Positions 26,178 to 35,394 of a stretch of 64,000 nt of DNA are shown here, in pieces (within the stretch, counting starts at the first letter, position 1; each line of letters begins with the position of its first letter). The stretch is from assembly GCF_014333525.1 (NCBI RefSeq), contig NZ_JACSCX010000008.1, positions 62,001 through 126,000 of the forward strand, written 5' to 3'. The stretch is from Hymenobacter puniceus. GTDB taxonomy: Bacteria > Bacteroidota > Bacteroidia > Cytophagales > Hymenobacteraceae. Below the pieces are notes generated by a model. The model was not told the origin of the DNA. It did not search any database and worked only from the letters and a program-made list of their open reading frames with translations. Both the position numbers and the translations under genes were made by a program.

Positions 26178-28034
26178 ATGAAAACTATCATTTTAGTGGC
26201 TGGCGGCACCGGCAACCTCGGCGGCCGCATTATAACGGCGCTGCGCCAGCGCGGGGCCTCCGTCCGGGCTGTGGTTCGGGCCGAAGCCGACCAAGTCAAA
26301 GTAGACGAGCTGACCCGCCAAGGCGTGGACGTGCGCCGGGTGGACATGACCGATGTGGCGGCTCTGACCGAGGCCTGCGAAGGCGTAAGCTGCGTGGTTT
26401 CCGCCTTGGCGGGGCTGCGCGACGTGATTGTGGACGGCCAGTCGGTGCTGCTGGCGGCGGCAGTGGCGGCCGGCGTGCCCCGCTTTATCCCGTCGGACTT
26501 TTCCAGCGACTATACCCAGCAGGAGCCGGGCGCGAACCGCAACTTCGATTTGCGCCGCGAGTTTCAGGCCCGCCTCGACCAGGCCCCGCTCGCGGCCACG
26601 TCCATTCTCAACGGCGCGTTTGCCGAAGTGCTGACCTACGGTATTCCCCTGCTTGATTTCAAGCAGCAGCAGGTGGGCTACTGGGACGATGCCAACTGGC
26701 GCATCGACTTCACGACCATGGACGATACGGCCGCCTTCACCGCCGCCGCTGCCCTGGACGCGGCCCCGCCCCGCTACCTGCGCATTGCTAGCTTCCAGCA
26801 CAGCCCCCGCGAGCTGGCGCCGGCCGCCGAAGCGGCCGGCAAAGGCGCTTTCCCCGTGGTCCGGCTGGGCTCCCGCGCCGACCTGGCCGGCCACATTCAG
26901 CAGGCCCGCGCCGCCAACCCGGCCGGCGAGCAACAGCTCTACGCCGACTGGCAGCAGATGCAGTACATGCTCAGTATGTTCAGCGTGCAGAACACCCCGC
27001 TCGACAACGCCCGCTACCCCGACCTAACTTGGACCAGCGTGGAGCAGGTACTCCGCGGCGTGAAAACCGCCCCGGAAAATGCGGCTGCGGCCGCCGATGC
27101 TACTACCGCTGTTGCTACCGATGCCGATGTGCTGGGCCCGTATGCCGATGAGGAGTTGATTAAGCGCTTGCCCGGCTTCACCAACCATTACGCCACCGTC
27201 AATGGCGTGCGGCTGCACTACGTGGAGGGGGGCCGTGGCCCGGCTGTTATTTGCCTGCCCGGCTGGCCCCAGACCTGGTACTCGTACCATCCTATTGCGG
27301 CGCAGCTGGCTGGGCAGCACCGGGTTATCATCGTGGATATTCGCGGCATGGGCACCTCCGACAAGCCCGCCTCCGGCTACGACAAGAAGACCATGGCCCA
27401 GGATATTTACGCGCTGATGCAGCACCTGGGCCTGGCCAGCGCCTCGCTGCTGGGGCACGACATCGGCGGCATGGTGGCCACCAGCTTCGCGGCGCACTAC
27501 CCCGAGGCCACCGAAAAGCTGATGCTGGCCGACGGCTCGCACCCCAGCGAGGGCATGATGCAGATGCCGCTGCTGCCCGCCGCCAGCTCGTTTGGCCCCA
27601 AAATGAGCGGCCAGTACCCCTATGCGTGGTGGATGGCCTTCAACCAGGTGAAGGAGCTGCCCGAGCAGCTGCTGGCCGGTCGGTTTCATTTCCTGCTCGA
27701 CCACCTCTTTGCCTACGTGATGCGCGACGAAAGCAAGATGACGGCCTTTGACCGGGCGGTGTACGCGGCCGTCTACAACCAGCCCGAGAACATCCGCGCC
27801 TCGAATGCCTGGTACCAGGCCTTTGCCCAGGACATCGAGGATGCCAAAACGTTTCCCCGGCTCACGATGCCGGTGCTTGGCCTCGGCAGCAACGTAGCGC
27901 ATAACTTCCTAAAGATTAGCCTGCCGCACATGGTCCACAACCCGCAGCTAGTGGACCTGACCGCGAGCGGGCACTACATGTTTGAGGAGCAGCCCCAGCT
28001 GGTGCTCGACGCGGTGCTGCCGTTTTTAGAATAA
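26178..28034 (+). CDS. NmrA-type reductase fused to epoxide-hydrolase-like domain
   Basis: This 618-residue protein joins two enzymes. Residues 1-280 are an atypical SDR of the NmrA/isoflavone-reductase type: LVAGGTGNLGGRI as cofactor motif, then RFIPSDFSSDYTQQEPG and NRNFDLRREF. A linker rich in Ala/Thr/Asp (about 285-325) leads to an alpha/beta hydrolase with VNGVRLHYVEGG, CLPGWPQTWYSY and LLGHDIGGMVATS. The nucleophile is D428, not Ser, as in epoxide hydrolases and haloalkane dehalogenases. ATG 26178 is chosen because the upstream extension has no domain similarity. No frameshift separates the halves. The substrate is unknown. Confidence 0.88.
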   Translation: MKTIILVAGGTGNLGGRIITALRQRGASVRAVVRAEADQVKVDELTRQGVDVRRVDMTDVAALTEACEGVSCVVSALAGLRDVIVDGQSVLLAAAVAAGVPRFIPSDFSSDYTQQEPGANRNFDLRREFQARLDQAPLAATSILNGAFAEVLTYGIPLLDFKQQQVGYWDDANWRIDFTTMDDTAAFTAAAALDAAPPRYLRIASFQHSPRELAPAAEAAGKGAFPVVRLGSRADLAGHIQQARAANPAGEQQLYADWQQMQYMLSMFSVQNTPLDNARYPDLTWTSVEQVLRGVKTAPENAAAAADATTAVATDADVLGPYADEELIKRLPGFTNHYATVNGVRLHYVEGGRGPAVICLPGWPQTWYSYHPIAAQLAGQHRVIIVDIRGMGTSDKPASGYDKKTMAQDIYALMQHLGLASASLLGHDIGGMVATSFAAHYPEATEKLMLADGSHPSEGMMQMPLLPAASSFGPKMSGQYPYAWWMAFNQVKELPEQLLAGRFHFLLDHLFAYVMRDESKMTAFDRAVYAAVYNQPENIRASNAWYQAFAQDIEDAKTFPRLTMPVLGLGSNVAHNFLKISLPHMVHNPQLVDLTASGHYMFEEQPQLVLDAVLPFLE

Positions 28035-28223
28035 ACCCCGCACCCTACGCCGTTTGCACGGCTTATTCCGTAACAAGTGCGGCTCCGTTACGCCATAGCC
28101 CTACTTCGACCCGCTGGCGGGCCGGGAGTGGGGCTATTGGCTATTGCGGATTTTAAGCCCCATTCACGCGCCCGCCGTAGCCTGAGGTTGGCTTCAAAAT
28201 CCTTTTCTGATTAACCTGCTCTC

Positions 28224-29141
28224 ATGGCTGCTCCCTGGAAAAACACGGACGTGATTCCCACTTACCCATTGCAGCCCCGCAATCCGGCCCGGCCCGACCT
28301 GCTGGAAATCAGCCGGGGCGGGGAGGCCGGCGGGGGGCTGGACTTTTCGAACTGCCTGGTGCCGCACCGCAAAGACTACTACCTGCTGGTGCTGGTGCGG
28401 CGGGGCAGTAGCCGCCACTGGGTGGACATGCGCCCCTACTCCCTGCAGCCCGACACGTTCTACTTCACCACGCCGCGGCAGGTGCACCTGAAAGAGTCAC
28501 TAGAGCCGCTCGACGGCACGGCTCTGGCCTTCGCGCCCGATTTTTTGCGGCTCTCCGACCTGGAGGCTCTCACCCAGCTGCCGTTGCTCAGTAACTCCGC
28601 CAACGGCCACGAGCTGCGCCTGCAACCCACCGACATCGTCTTTCTGGAGGACGTATTCGGCCGCCTCCAGGCCGAGCACGACCAGCAGCGCCCGTGGCGC
28701 ACCGACATGCTGCGGGCCGACCTGAAAACCGCCCTCATCTACCTCAGCCGCCTCTACCAGGCGCAGTACGGCGACGCCGCCCCGCCTGAGCCGCCGCTGC
28801 TGGAGCGCTTCACGGCCCTGCTCGAAACCCATCACCACGCGCTGCACCAGGTGGCCGACTATGCCGCTTTGCTGCACCTGAGCGCCGGCCACCTCAATGA
28901 GCGCATCAAGCAGCAGAGCGGCCAGACGCCGCTGGCGCTGATTCAGGCGCGGCGGGCACTGGAAGCCAAGCGCTACCTGTTCCATACCGAGCTGAACGTG
29001 GCCGAAGTGGCCTTTGCCCTCGGGTTTGAGGACCCGTCGTATTTCGGGCGGTTTTTCCGGCGCAGCACGGGCCAGACGCCGGTGCTCTACCGGGCCGCCG
29101 CCCGCGAAATGTACCAGCAAAACGGGCGCTTGTCCGGCTAA
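28224..29141 (+). CDS. AraC family transcriptional regulator
   Basis: The 305-residue protein has an N-terminal ligand part (YYLLVLVRRGSSRHWVDMRP, FYFTTPRQVHLKES) and a C-terminal HTH pair (VADYAALLHLSAGHLNERIK, LNVAEVAFALGFEDPSYFGR, RRSTGQTPVLYR). It lies 52 bp upstream of the SDR gene on the same strand. A -7-like box in the gap suggests the SDR has its own promoter, perhaps controlled by this regulator. Confidence 0.92.
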   Translation: MAAPWKNTDVIPTYPLQPRNPARPDLLEISRGGEAGGGLDFSNCLVPHRKDYYLLVLVRRGSSRHWVDMRPYSLQPDTFYFTTPRQVHLKESLEPLDGTALAFAPDFLRLSDLEALTQLPLLSNSANGHELRLQPTDIVFLEDVFGRLQAEHDQQRPWRTDMLRADLKTALIYLSRLYQAQYGDAAPPEPPLLERFTALLETHHHALHQVADYAALLHLSAGHLNERIKQQSGQTPLALIQARRALEAKRYLFHTELNVAEVAFALGFEDPSYFGRFFRRSTGQTPVLYRAAAREMYQQNGRLSG

Positions 29142-29155
29142 GGGGCTGCCGGGGC

Positions 29156-29169
29156 GGGGGACCTTTGTG
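29156..29169 (+). promoter_or_regulatory. Probable Bacteroidota promoter -7 box
   Basis: GGGGGACCTTTGTGG lies about 25-40 bp before the SDR start at 29194. It matches the box at 26114-26127 nearly base for base, which supports a genuine promoter element. Confidence 0.5.
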
Positions 29170-29193
29170 GCTCATCGTTTCAGTCTCCCCACT

Positions 29194-29916
29194 ATGAAAA
29201 ACGTCCTCATCACCGGTGCCAACAAGGGCCTCGGCTTCGAAACGGCCCGCCAGCTGCTGCGTGCCGGCTACTTCGTATTTCTGGGCTCGCGCAACCACGC
29301 CAACGGCCTCGCCGCCCAGCAACAGCTCGAGGCCGAAGGCCTGGACCAGGTGGCCGTCATTGAAATTGACGTCACCAGCGACGACTCGGTGCGCGCCGCC
29401 GCCGCCGCCGTGCGCGCCCATACCCCGCACCTGGATGTGCTGCTGAATAATGCCGGCATCAGCGGGGTCAGCGAGCAGCAGCCCAGCACGGTGGCGCTGG
29501 AAACCATCCGCACGGTCTTGGAAACCAACTTTTACGGGGTCATCCGCACCACCCAGGCGTTGCTGCCCCTGCTGCACCAAGCCCCCGAGGCCGCCATCGT
29601 GAACGTGTCATCGGACCTGGCCTCCCTGACCCGGCACCAGCAGCCCGAATGGCCTTATTACGCCTTCAAGGGCGCCGCTTATGGCCCCTCCAAAACGGCC
29701 CTGAATGCCTGGACGGTGGCCCTGGCCTACGAGCTGCGCGACTCGGCTATTCAAGTCAATGCCGTCAACCCCGGCTTCACGGCCACCGATTTGAACGGCT
29801 TCCAGGGCACGCAAACCGTGGAGCAGGGGGCGGCCGTGCTGGTGCACTATGCCACGCTGCCCGCCGACGGCCCGCGCGGGCAGTTCTTCAGCCCCGACGG
29901 CCCCACGCCCTGGTAA
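29194..29916 (+). CDS. Short-chain dehydrogenase/reductase
   Basis: This 240-residue protein begins MKNVLITGANKGLGFETARQ with the classical SDR cofactor motif. NNAGISG follows near residue 88, NVSSDLASL supplies the catalytic Ser, and the YGPSKTALN block supplies Tyr and Lys. The order and sequence resemble carbonyl-reductase-like SDRs in plants and bacteria (LLNNAGISG, ETNFYGV). An upstream in-frame ATG at 29014 lies inside the AraC gene and is rejected. The substrate is unknown; the nearby NmrA and AKR genes suggest carbonyl or quinone stress. Confidence 0.9.
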   Translation: MKNVLITGANKGLGFETARQLLRAGYFVFLGSRNHANGLAAQQQLEAEGLDQVAVIEIDVTSDDSVRAAAAAVRAHTPHLDVLLNNAGISGVSEQQPSTVALETIRTVLETNFYGVIRTTQALLPLLHQAPEAAIVNVSSDLASLTRHQQPEWPYYAFKGAAYGPSKTALNAWTVALAYELRDSAIQVNAVNPGFTATDLNGFQGTQTVEQGAAVLVHYATLPADGPRGQFFSPDGPTPW

Positions 29917-30040
29917 GGATGGTACGTAAAACCGGGGAGTCGGCCCGCTCCCTGGTTTTGGCTACAACAACGGTAGATTTGGCTACGTGGCGGGGCGAGC
30001 GGATGCGGAATTTTGCCTCATCACTCAACCACCAAAAACC

Positions 30041-30931
30041 ATGAAAGTTATTGTAACCGGTTCACTAGGAAACATCAGCCAGCCCCTGATCAAGGAGCTG
30101 GTGCAGCAGGGCCACGCCGTCACGGTCATCAGCAGCAAGCCCGGCAAACAGCCGGCTATTGAGGCCCTGGGAGCTACCGCTGCCATCGGCTCGCTGGAGG
30201 ACGTGCCGTTTCTGATTGCCTCCTTCACCGGGGCCTACGCCGTGTACTGCATGGTGCCGCCCAACTACTTCACCCAACCCGATATGCCCGCGTACTACCG
30301 GCAGATTGGCGGCAACTACGCCCGGGCCATTGCGCAGGCCGGCGTGAAGCGGGTGGTGAATCTGAGCAGCATGGGCGCGGAGCTAACCCACGGCACGGGC
30401 CTGATTATGGGCTCGCACTACGTGGAAGGTATTCTCAATGAGCTGACGGATGTCACCCTTACCCACCTGCGCCCCACGTATTTCTACTACAACCTGCTGG
30501 GGTTTGTGGCGCTGATAAAAGCAACGGGCCGGATAATGGCCAACTACGGCGGCGACGATAAAATCGTGCTGGTATCGCCGCTGGACATTGCCGCCGCCGT
30601 CGCCGACGAGCTGGCCACGCCGGCCACCGGCCACCGCGTGCGCTACGTGGCCAGCGACGAGCGTTCGGCCCGCGAAATAGCCGGCATCCTGGGCACGGCC
30701 ATCGGCAAGCCCGACCTGGCCTGGGAAATCATTTCCAACGAGCAGATGCACAGGAGCCTGGAGACCAACGGCGTGCCGCCCCTGCTAGCCACCCACCTGG
30801 TGGAGATGTACGCCAGCGTGCACAGCGGGGCCTTGTTCCAGGACTACTACCGCCACCAGCCCGCGGTAATGGGCCAAGTGAAGATGACTGATTTCGCCCC
30901 GGAGTTTGCCGCCGCCTACCAGCAGAGCTAA
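30041..30931 (+). CDS. NmrA family NAD(P)-binding protein
   Basis: This 296-residue protein starts MKVIVTGSLGNISQPLIKEL with a GxxGxxx cofactor loop. It continues with AIGSLEDVPFLIASFTGAYA and VKRVVNLSSMGAE, then THLRPTYFYYNL, typical of NmrA-like atypical SDRs such as quinone-reductase-like or redox sensors. The start at 30041 gives the cofactor motif right at the N-terminus, as expected. It follows the SDR by 124 bp on the same strand. Whether it acts as an enzyme or as a redox sensor is not decidable from the sequence. Confidence 0.88.
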   Translation: MKVIVTGSLGNISQPLIKELVQQGHAVTVISSKPGKQPAIEALGATAAIGSLEDVPFLIASFTGAYAVYCMVPPNYFTQPDMPAYYRQIGGNYARAIAQAGVKRVVNLSSMGAELTHGTGLIMGSHYVEGILNELTDVTLTHLRPTYFYYNLLGFVALIKATGRIMANYGGDDKIVLVSPLDIAAAVADELATPATGHRVRYVASDERSAREIAGILGTAIGKPDLAWEIISNEQMHRSLETNGVPPLLATHLVEMYASVHSGALFQDYYRHQPAVMGQVKMTDFAPEFAAAYQQS

Positions 30932-31151
30932 CGGGTTAGAGAAGCAAGATGGTCCGGCGGCCCTTGGGTCGTCGGGCCTGTCTTCCGTTTTCAGGGTGCT
31001 GGCGGCCGTCGGAGTGTTACTGGCTCCGGCGGTTCGCCGGTGGTTGCATCGCGCCTCACAGGTTGTGGCGGAAAAGCTGAAGTACCTGTTACAGAGTAGC
31101 TGTACATTGCCTGCTCCAATGCAGCCATCCGCTACTCATCGTTCTGGAAAC

Positions 31152-31799
31152 ATGGAAATCGACCACATCTTTATCCTTACGGACACGCCCGAGGCCGCCG
31201 CCGAGGAACTGCGGGCGTTTGGCCTGCGCGAGGGCAGCAACCGGGTGCACGCCGGCCAGGGGACAGCCAACCGAAAGTTCTACTTCGAGAATTTCTTTCT
31301 GGAGATTCTCTGGGTGCAAAACGATGCGGAAATTACCGCCGAAGCCATGCGGCCGACCGGGCTCTGGCAGCGGGCGCGCCACCGCGAAAACGATGCTTCC
31401 CGCTTCGGCCTGTGCCTGGTCAATACGCCGGCTACGGACGCGGTGTTTGCGGCCGCTACGCTGTATCAGCCCACTTATTTTCCCCCTGGGCTGGCCATCG
31501 ACGTACTGCCCCACGCGCACAACCCAAGTCTACCCTGGACGTTTCGGCTGCCTTTCCCAGGCAAGAAAACCGCTTCCGGCGAACCGACCGACCACCAGAA
31601 CGGACTCGGTGAGCTGACGCAGGCCGTCTTCGGGCTGGCCCGCTACGAGGCGTCCGACGCGTTGGTGCAGCAGCTGGCCAGCCAGGCCCAACTGCGGTTT
31701 GTGGCCGCCCCGCAGAACAGTCTCACGCTGACCTTCGACCGTCACCGGCAGCAGAAAAGACGGTTGTTCGAGAGCCTGAACCTGACCATCCGCTACTGA
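31152..31799 (+). CDS. VOC/glyoxalase-like domain protein
   Basis: From ATG 31152 the protein has 215 residues. The N-terminal half has the glyoxalase-like beginning MEIDHIFILTDTPEAAAEEL, then FGLREGSNRVHAGQGTANRK and FFLEILWV, in which the Glu is a typical VOC metal ligand. The upstream ORF region lacks this pattern, so the longer start at 30906 is rejected. The second half is less similar and has FDRHRQQKRRLFE at the end. Likely a cytoplasmic metal-dependent VOC enzyme or binding protein; the substrate is unknown. Confidence 0.75.
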   Translation: MEIDHIFILTDTPEAAAEELRAFGLREGSNRVHAGQGTANRKFYFENFFLEILWVQNDAEITAEAMRPTGLWQRARHRENDASRFGLCLVNTPATDAVFAAATLYQPTYFPPGLAIDVLPHAHNPSLPWTFRLPFPGKKTASGEPTDHQNGLGELTQAVFGLARYEASDALVQQLASQAQLRFVAAPQNSLTLTFDRHRQQKRRLFESLNLTIRY

Positions 31800-31850
31800 G
31801 TCTGTGCCACAATGTGGGACCCTTTAAGGCGCGGCGGGGCCAGCCGCCCG

Positions 31851-32570
31851 CTAGGACTGCTGACTGTAGTTCTGCAGAATCTCCCGCAGATCATTCATCC
31901 GGCGCGAGACCGGCGTCAGCACATCATGCGAGACTGGCACCTGCGCCCCATACCGCGTATTCACGTACCGCACCAGAGCCACCAGCGCGTGCACTTCCTC
32001 GATCAAGCGTCGCTGGTTGTCTTTCCAGCAGTCTTCCCCCAGCTCCGTGGTTACCAGGCAGAAATGCCGCACGGCAATCGTCTGCGCCACCAGGCCTGCC
32101 AGCTGATCCAGCACGTGCTGCTCCTCGGCACTGAACGAGCGCGGGTTGCGGTCAATCACGCACAGCGTCCCGATGGTGCGCTGATCAGGCATCCGCAACG
32201 GCGCCCCGGCGTAGAAGCGCAGGTTGTTGCGGTGGGCGGCTTGCCTGGCTTCGTCCGTAATCGGAAGTTGAATCTCTGCCGCCACATCCTTCACCACTAC
32301 GGCCTTGTTCTGCTGAATAGCAACCGAGCAGAGCGCCTCCACCCGGGGCTGGGCGCGCATGCCAGGCATGCCATGATTTGCTTTGTATTCCACCTGGTCT
32401 TCGTCTACCAGCGCAATCAGGGAAATCGGCAAACTGAAAATACGAGCGGCCAGATGCACAAATTCATCGAAAATCTGCTCGTGCAACGAATGCAGGATAT
32501 CGTAGTAGCGCAGCGTGCGCAAGCGCTCCACCTCATCTGTAGCCAATAACGATGCGGGGGTTGTTGTCAT
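31851..32570 (-). CDS. GAF-domain protein
   Basis: This 239-residue soluble protein starts MTTTPASLLATDEVERLRTL. The GAF domain spans about 10-165 (FDEFVHLAARIFSLPISLIA, LVDEDQVEYKANHGMPG, CSVAIQQNKAVVVKDVAAE, FYAGAPLRMPDQRTIGTLCV, IDRNPRSFS). No kinase, cyclase or HTH domain follows; the C-terminal part is helical. The ligand is unknown. It is divergent from the AraC gene at 32721 with a 150-bp gap. A longer in-frame extension upstream is GC-biased and lacks domain similarity, so ATG 32570 is preferred. Confidence 0.85.
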   Translation of the reverse strand: MTTTPASLLATDEVERLRTLRYYDILHSLHEQIFDEFVHLAARIFSLPISLIALVDEDQVEYKANHGMPGMRAQPRVEALCSVAIQQNKAVVVKDVAAEIQLPITDEARQAAHRNNLRFYAGAPLRMPDQRTIGTLCVIDRNPRSFSAEEQHVLDQLAGLVAQTIAVRHFCLVTTELGEDCWKDNQRRLIEEVHALVALVRYVNTRYGAQVPVSHDVLTPVSRRMNDLREILQNYSQQS

Positions 32571-32720
32571 ACTAATGGCGGAGGCAAAAGCATAGCGTAA
32601 GTGGAACTGCCTCGAAACAAAGATACCTGAGCGTTTAGACTGCCCGGCTAAAAAGATAGTCGAAAGTCCGCGTCGCGTGATGCCTCTGAACGCCGCTATT
32701 CCCTTTTCTTCTCTTGTCTG

Positions 32721-33641
32721 ATGTACAGCCCCCAACCGCACCAAGTGAAAACGATAAGTGCCTACCACGCGCTGATGGGGCTGCCCAAGCCGGCGCACCC
32801 GCTCATCAGCGTGGTCAATTTCGAAGACATCAAGCACCTGCCCGGCGACGCTTCCATTAGCCTGGCCATCGACTTCTACTCCATCGCCCTGAAGCGCAAT
32901 TGCAACGTCAAGATGAAGTATGGGCAGCAGCCCTATGATTTTGACGAGGGCCTGATGACGTTTATTGCCCCCGGCCAGGTGTACCGCATCGAAGTAGATA
33001 ACGCCGAGGAATTGACCCATTCGGGGTGGCTGCTGCTCATTCAGCCCGATTTTCTGTGGAACACGCCGCTGGCCAAAACCATTCGGCACTACGACTACTT
33101 CGGCTACTCGGTGAAGGAGGCCTTGCTACTTTCAGATAAGGAGGAAACCACGATTTCCGGCCTCCTGCGCGGCATCGAGCAGGAGTACCACGCCAATCTG
33201 GACGCGTTCTGTGAGCGCATCATCATTGCCCAGCTGGAGGTGCTGCTCGCCTACGCCGAACGGTTTTACCACCGGCAGTTTCTCACCCGCAAAATCACCA
33301 ACCACCAGCTGTTGCAGCAGTTGGAAGCCGTGCTGGCCGACTATTTCACGGGCGACACCGTGGCGCAGCACGGGCTGCCCAGCGTGCAGTACGTGGCCGA
33401 TGCGTTGCACGTGTCGCCCAACTACCTGAGTGGCCTGCTCAAGGTGCTCACCGGCCAGAGCACCCAGCAGCACATCCACGACAAGCTGCTGGAAAAGGCC
33501 AAGGAGAAGCTCTCAACCACCACCCTGACCGTGAGCGAAATAGCCTATGCGCTGGGATTTGAGCACCCGCAGTCGCTGAGCAAGTTGTTCAAAACCAAAA
33601 CCAACCTCTCGCCCCGGCAATTCCGGCAGTCGTTCAATTAA
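32721..33641 (+). CDS. AraC family transcriptional regulator
   Basis: This 306-residue regulator matches 22866-23801 along its length: KYGQQPYDFDEGLMTFIAPGQ in the effector half, then VQYVADALHVSPNYLSGLLK, QSTQQHIHDKLLEKAKEKL and VSEIAYALGFEHPQSLSKLF in the HTH half. The two probably arose by duplication. It lies next to a broken aldo/keto reductase gene, and AraC-AKR pairing is a common arrangement. The reductase has decayed here, so the regulator may be orphaned. Confidence 0.92.
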   Translation: MYSPQPHQVKTISAYHALMGLPKPAHPLISVVNFEDIKHLPGDASISLAIDFYSIALKRNCNVKMKYGQQPYDFDEGLMTFIAPGQVYRIEVDNAEELTHSGWLLLIQPDFLWNTPLAKTIRHYDYFGYSVKEALLLSDKEETTISGLLRGIEQEYHANLDAFCERIIIAQLEVLLAYAERFYHRQFLTRKITNHQLLQQLEAVLADYFTGDTVAQHGLPSVQYVADALHVSPNYLSGLLKVLTGQSTQQHIHDKLLEKAKEKLSTTTLTVSEIAYALGFEHPQSLSKLFKTKTNLSPRQFRQSFN

Positions 33642-33672
33642 CGAACACCATGCCCGTTGCCGCGGACGGTTG

Positions 33673-34248
33673 CTATCGCCAGCCCTGCACGCTGGCCGCG
33701 CCTGTTCCAGCCTTCTCGTACTTGCCGGCCAGAAAACCGGCTGCCAGGGGGCTCCAGGGCATGATGCCCAGACCCAAATCTTGAGCGGCTGGCACGTATT
33801 CGCGCTCGATGCGGCGGGCCACCAGCGAGTATTCGGGCTGCATGGCAATGGGGCCGCGCACGACGTGGGCCCAGGCTAGCGCGGCGGCCTTGGTCACGTA
33901 CCAGGCCGGTATGTCGGAGAAGCCGGAGTAGCGGATTTTGCCGGCCCACACCAAGTCACCGAGCTTCTGGAGCACCTCCTCGGCGGGCGTTACCGTGCCC
34001 CAGACGTGCCGCCAATCATATCCAAGTAGTCGGTGTTGAGCCGCCTCAGGGAGCCCTCCAGCGCCTGATGGATTGATGGATGTGCTTGCGGCCGTTGCCC
34101 CCAGCGTGGGGGTTGCCGGGCTGGGCACAGAAGCTGAACTTGGTGGCTAGCACCAGCTGATCAGCTGATCGCAGCCCGTCATGCCCATCAGGCCCAGGCT
34201 CTGAGCCGATACTTCTAGTCCCTGGCGGCCCAGGGCTACTTTTTCCAT
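33673..34248 (-). pseudogene. Aldo/keto reductase pseudogene
   Basis: The start MEKVALGRQGLEVSAQSLGL at 34248 is typical of the family, but TGA follows after about 35 codons. About 90 residues between the GMT motif and ATKFSFCAQPG are missing. The later parts RRLNTDYLDM, AEEVLQKLGDLVWAGKIRYS, GFSDIPAWYVTKAA and LGIMPWSPLAAGFLAGKY lie in different frames. At least one deletion and two frameshifts disable it. The C-terminal half stays open from about 34128 to the stop at 33673. Confidence 0.75.
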
Positions 34249-34554
34249 GCTGTTTATGCGCGTTCGTGGTTGAGCGGGTAAGGTGGATTTGTTGCCCTGC
34301 AAAGGTCCGGCCGGGACCGGGGGCCGGACCTGCACAAATCCGAGCTTGTGGTACACAAACCGCGGGACGAGCCGGGAAAACGACTACTTCGCGGCGAGTC
34401 GCTGTGGCCTGGCTTCGCCGGAAGTAATGGTGGCCAGGAACGCCGTTTACAGCCGCATCCTACCCTGTGCCTCCTGCAAAAAGGGGCGGAGTAATGGAAC
34501 AAGCAAGCTCCTGGAAACGACCGGAAGACCGGACTCTGGCGCCACTGCCCTTGC
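34249..34554. other. Intergenic region, 306 bp
   Basis: No supported gene or strong hairpin. It lies between the 5' end of the broken reductase gene and the 3' end of the lipoprotein gene at 34555, so both flanking units leave or enter on the minus strand. Confidence 0.3.
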
Positions 34555-35199
34555 CTAGCGGAACACGCAGCTGGTACCGCTCCACAGCGCCGATACCCGG
34601 GCCTGCGGGCCCGCTCCGTCGAAGAGCCCGTACAGGCCCGAGGTGGTCGAAAACTCGTACCCCAAGCTCGATTCCACCACTGTTATGACATAAGCGCTTT
34701 CCACTTCGGCCCGGGTAGAGCCCAGGCCCACGCCGGCCATGGTCGTGGGAGGACGGCCCGCGCCCCGGCCGCGATTGAGCGACCAGCCCACAAACTGCCA
34801 CTCCCGCCTAGGAGCCGCTTCGCCGCGCACTTTCTCCTGAAAGGCTAGCGTCAGGCCACTGGCCCAGGTGGCCATCTTAAGCGGGCCCGCGCCGCACTCC
34901 CCGTTCACGCCCACGCTGGCGGGCGGCTGCCCCAGCACATCCGTCACGGTCTGGACTAGTTGCTCGAATGGCCGGCCCAGGGGAATTTCTGTGGTGGAGC
35001 CCGTTTCGGCCCGCACCAGCTGAAGGGCGTTGGTAGTTAGCGCTAGTGTTGCAGGGCTTGTTGCAGGGCTCATGGGGGCCGTGGTATCAGGCACTGGGGC
35101 GGAGCTGGCCGGAGTGGCGGCGGGCTCCGTGGGGCGGTCGGGCGGGCTCTGGCAAGCGGCTGTGAGCAAGAAGAGCAGGGGCAGGGGCAGTAGTTTCAT
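34555..35199 (-). CDS. Putative lipoprotein of unknown function
   Basis: From ATG 35199 the protein has 214 residues. The signal peptide MKLLPLPLLFLLTAAC ends in a clear lipobox. A Pro/Ala/Thr-rich linker follows to about residue 55. The globular part (LGQPPASVGVNGECGAG, GVGLGSTRAEVESAY) has paired cysteines and a phrase that resembles small periplasmic lipoproteins with a GLGSTRAEV segment. No family is recognised with confidence. A start nine codons upstream (35226) would reach into the promoter space shared with 35395-35742. Confidence 0.65.
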   Translation of the reverse strand: MKLLPLPLLFLLTAACQSPPDRPTEPAATPASSAPVPDTTAPMSPATSPATLALTTNALQLVRAETGSTTEIPLGRPFEQLVQTVTDVLGQPPASVGVNGECGAGPLKMATWASGLTLAFQEKVRGEAAPRREWQFVGWSLNRGRGAGRPPTTMAGVGLGSTRAEVESAYVITVVESSLGYEFSTTSGLYGLFDGAGPQARVSALWSGTSCVFR

Positions 35200-35394
35200 A
35201 AGCTGGCCCAACCTTAAGTGAATCACGCAACTACGAATCCGGTACGCTGGGCATTCCTCGTACGAGAAATACTCATCAAGGAGGTGTTCGGCAGGGCTGC
35301 ATTTGCCGGGTCGGCGTTTGTACCTTCGGTTGCCTGCGCCACCGTTTTGCTGAACGCAGCCACTATCTTCGCTACCGCTCCTTGCCTTGCGCTT

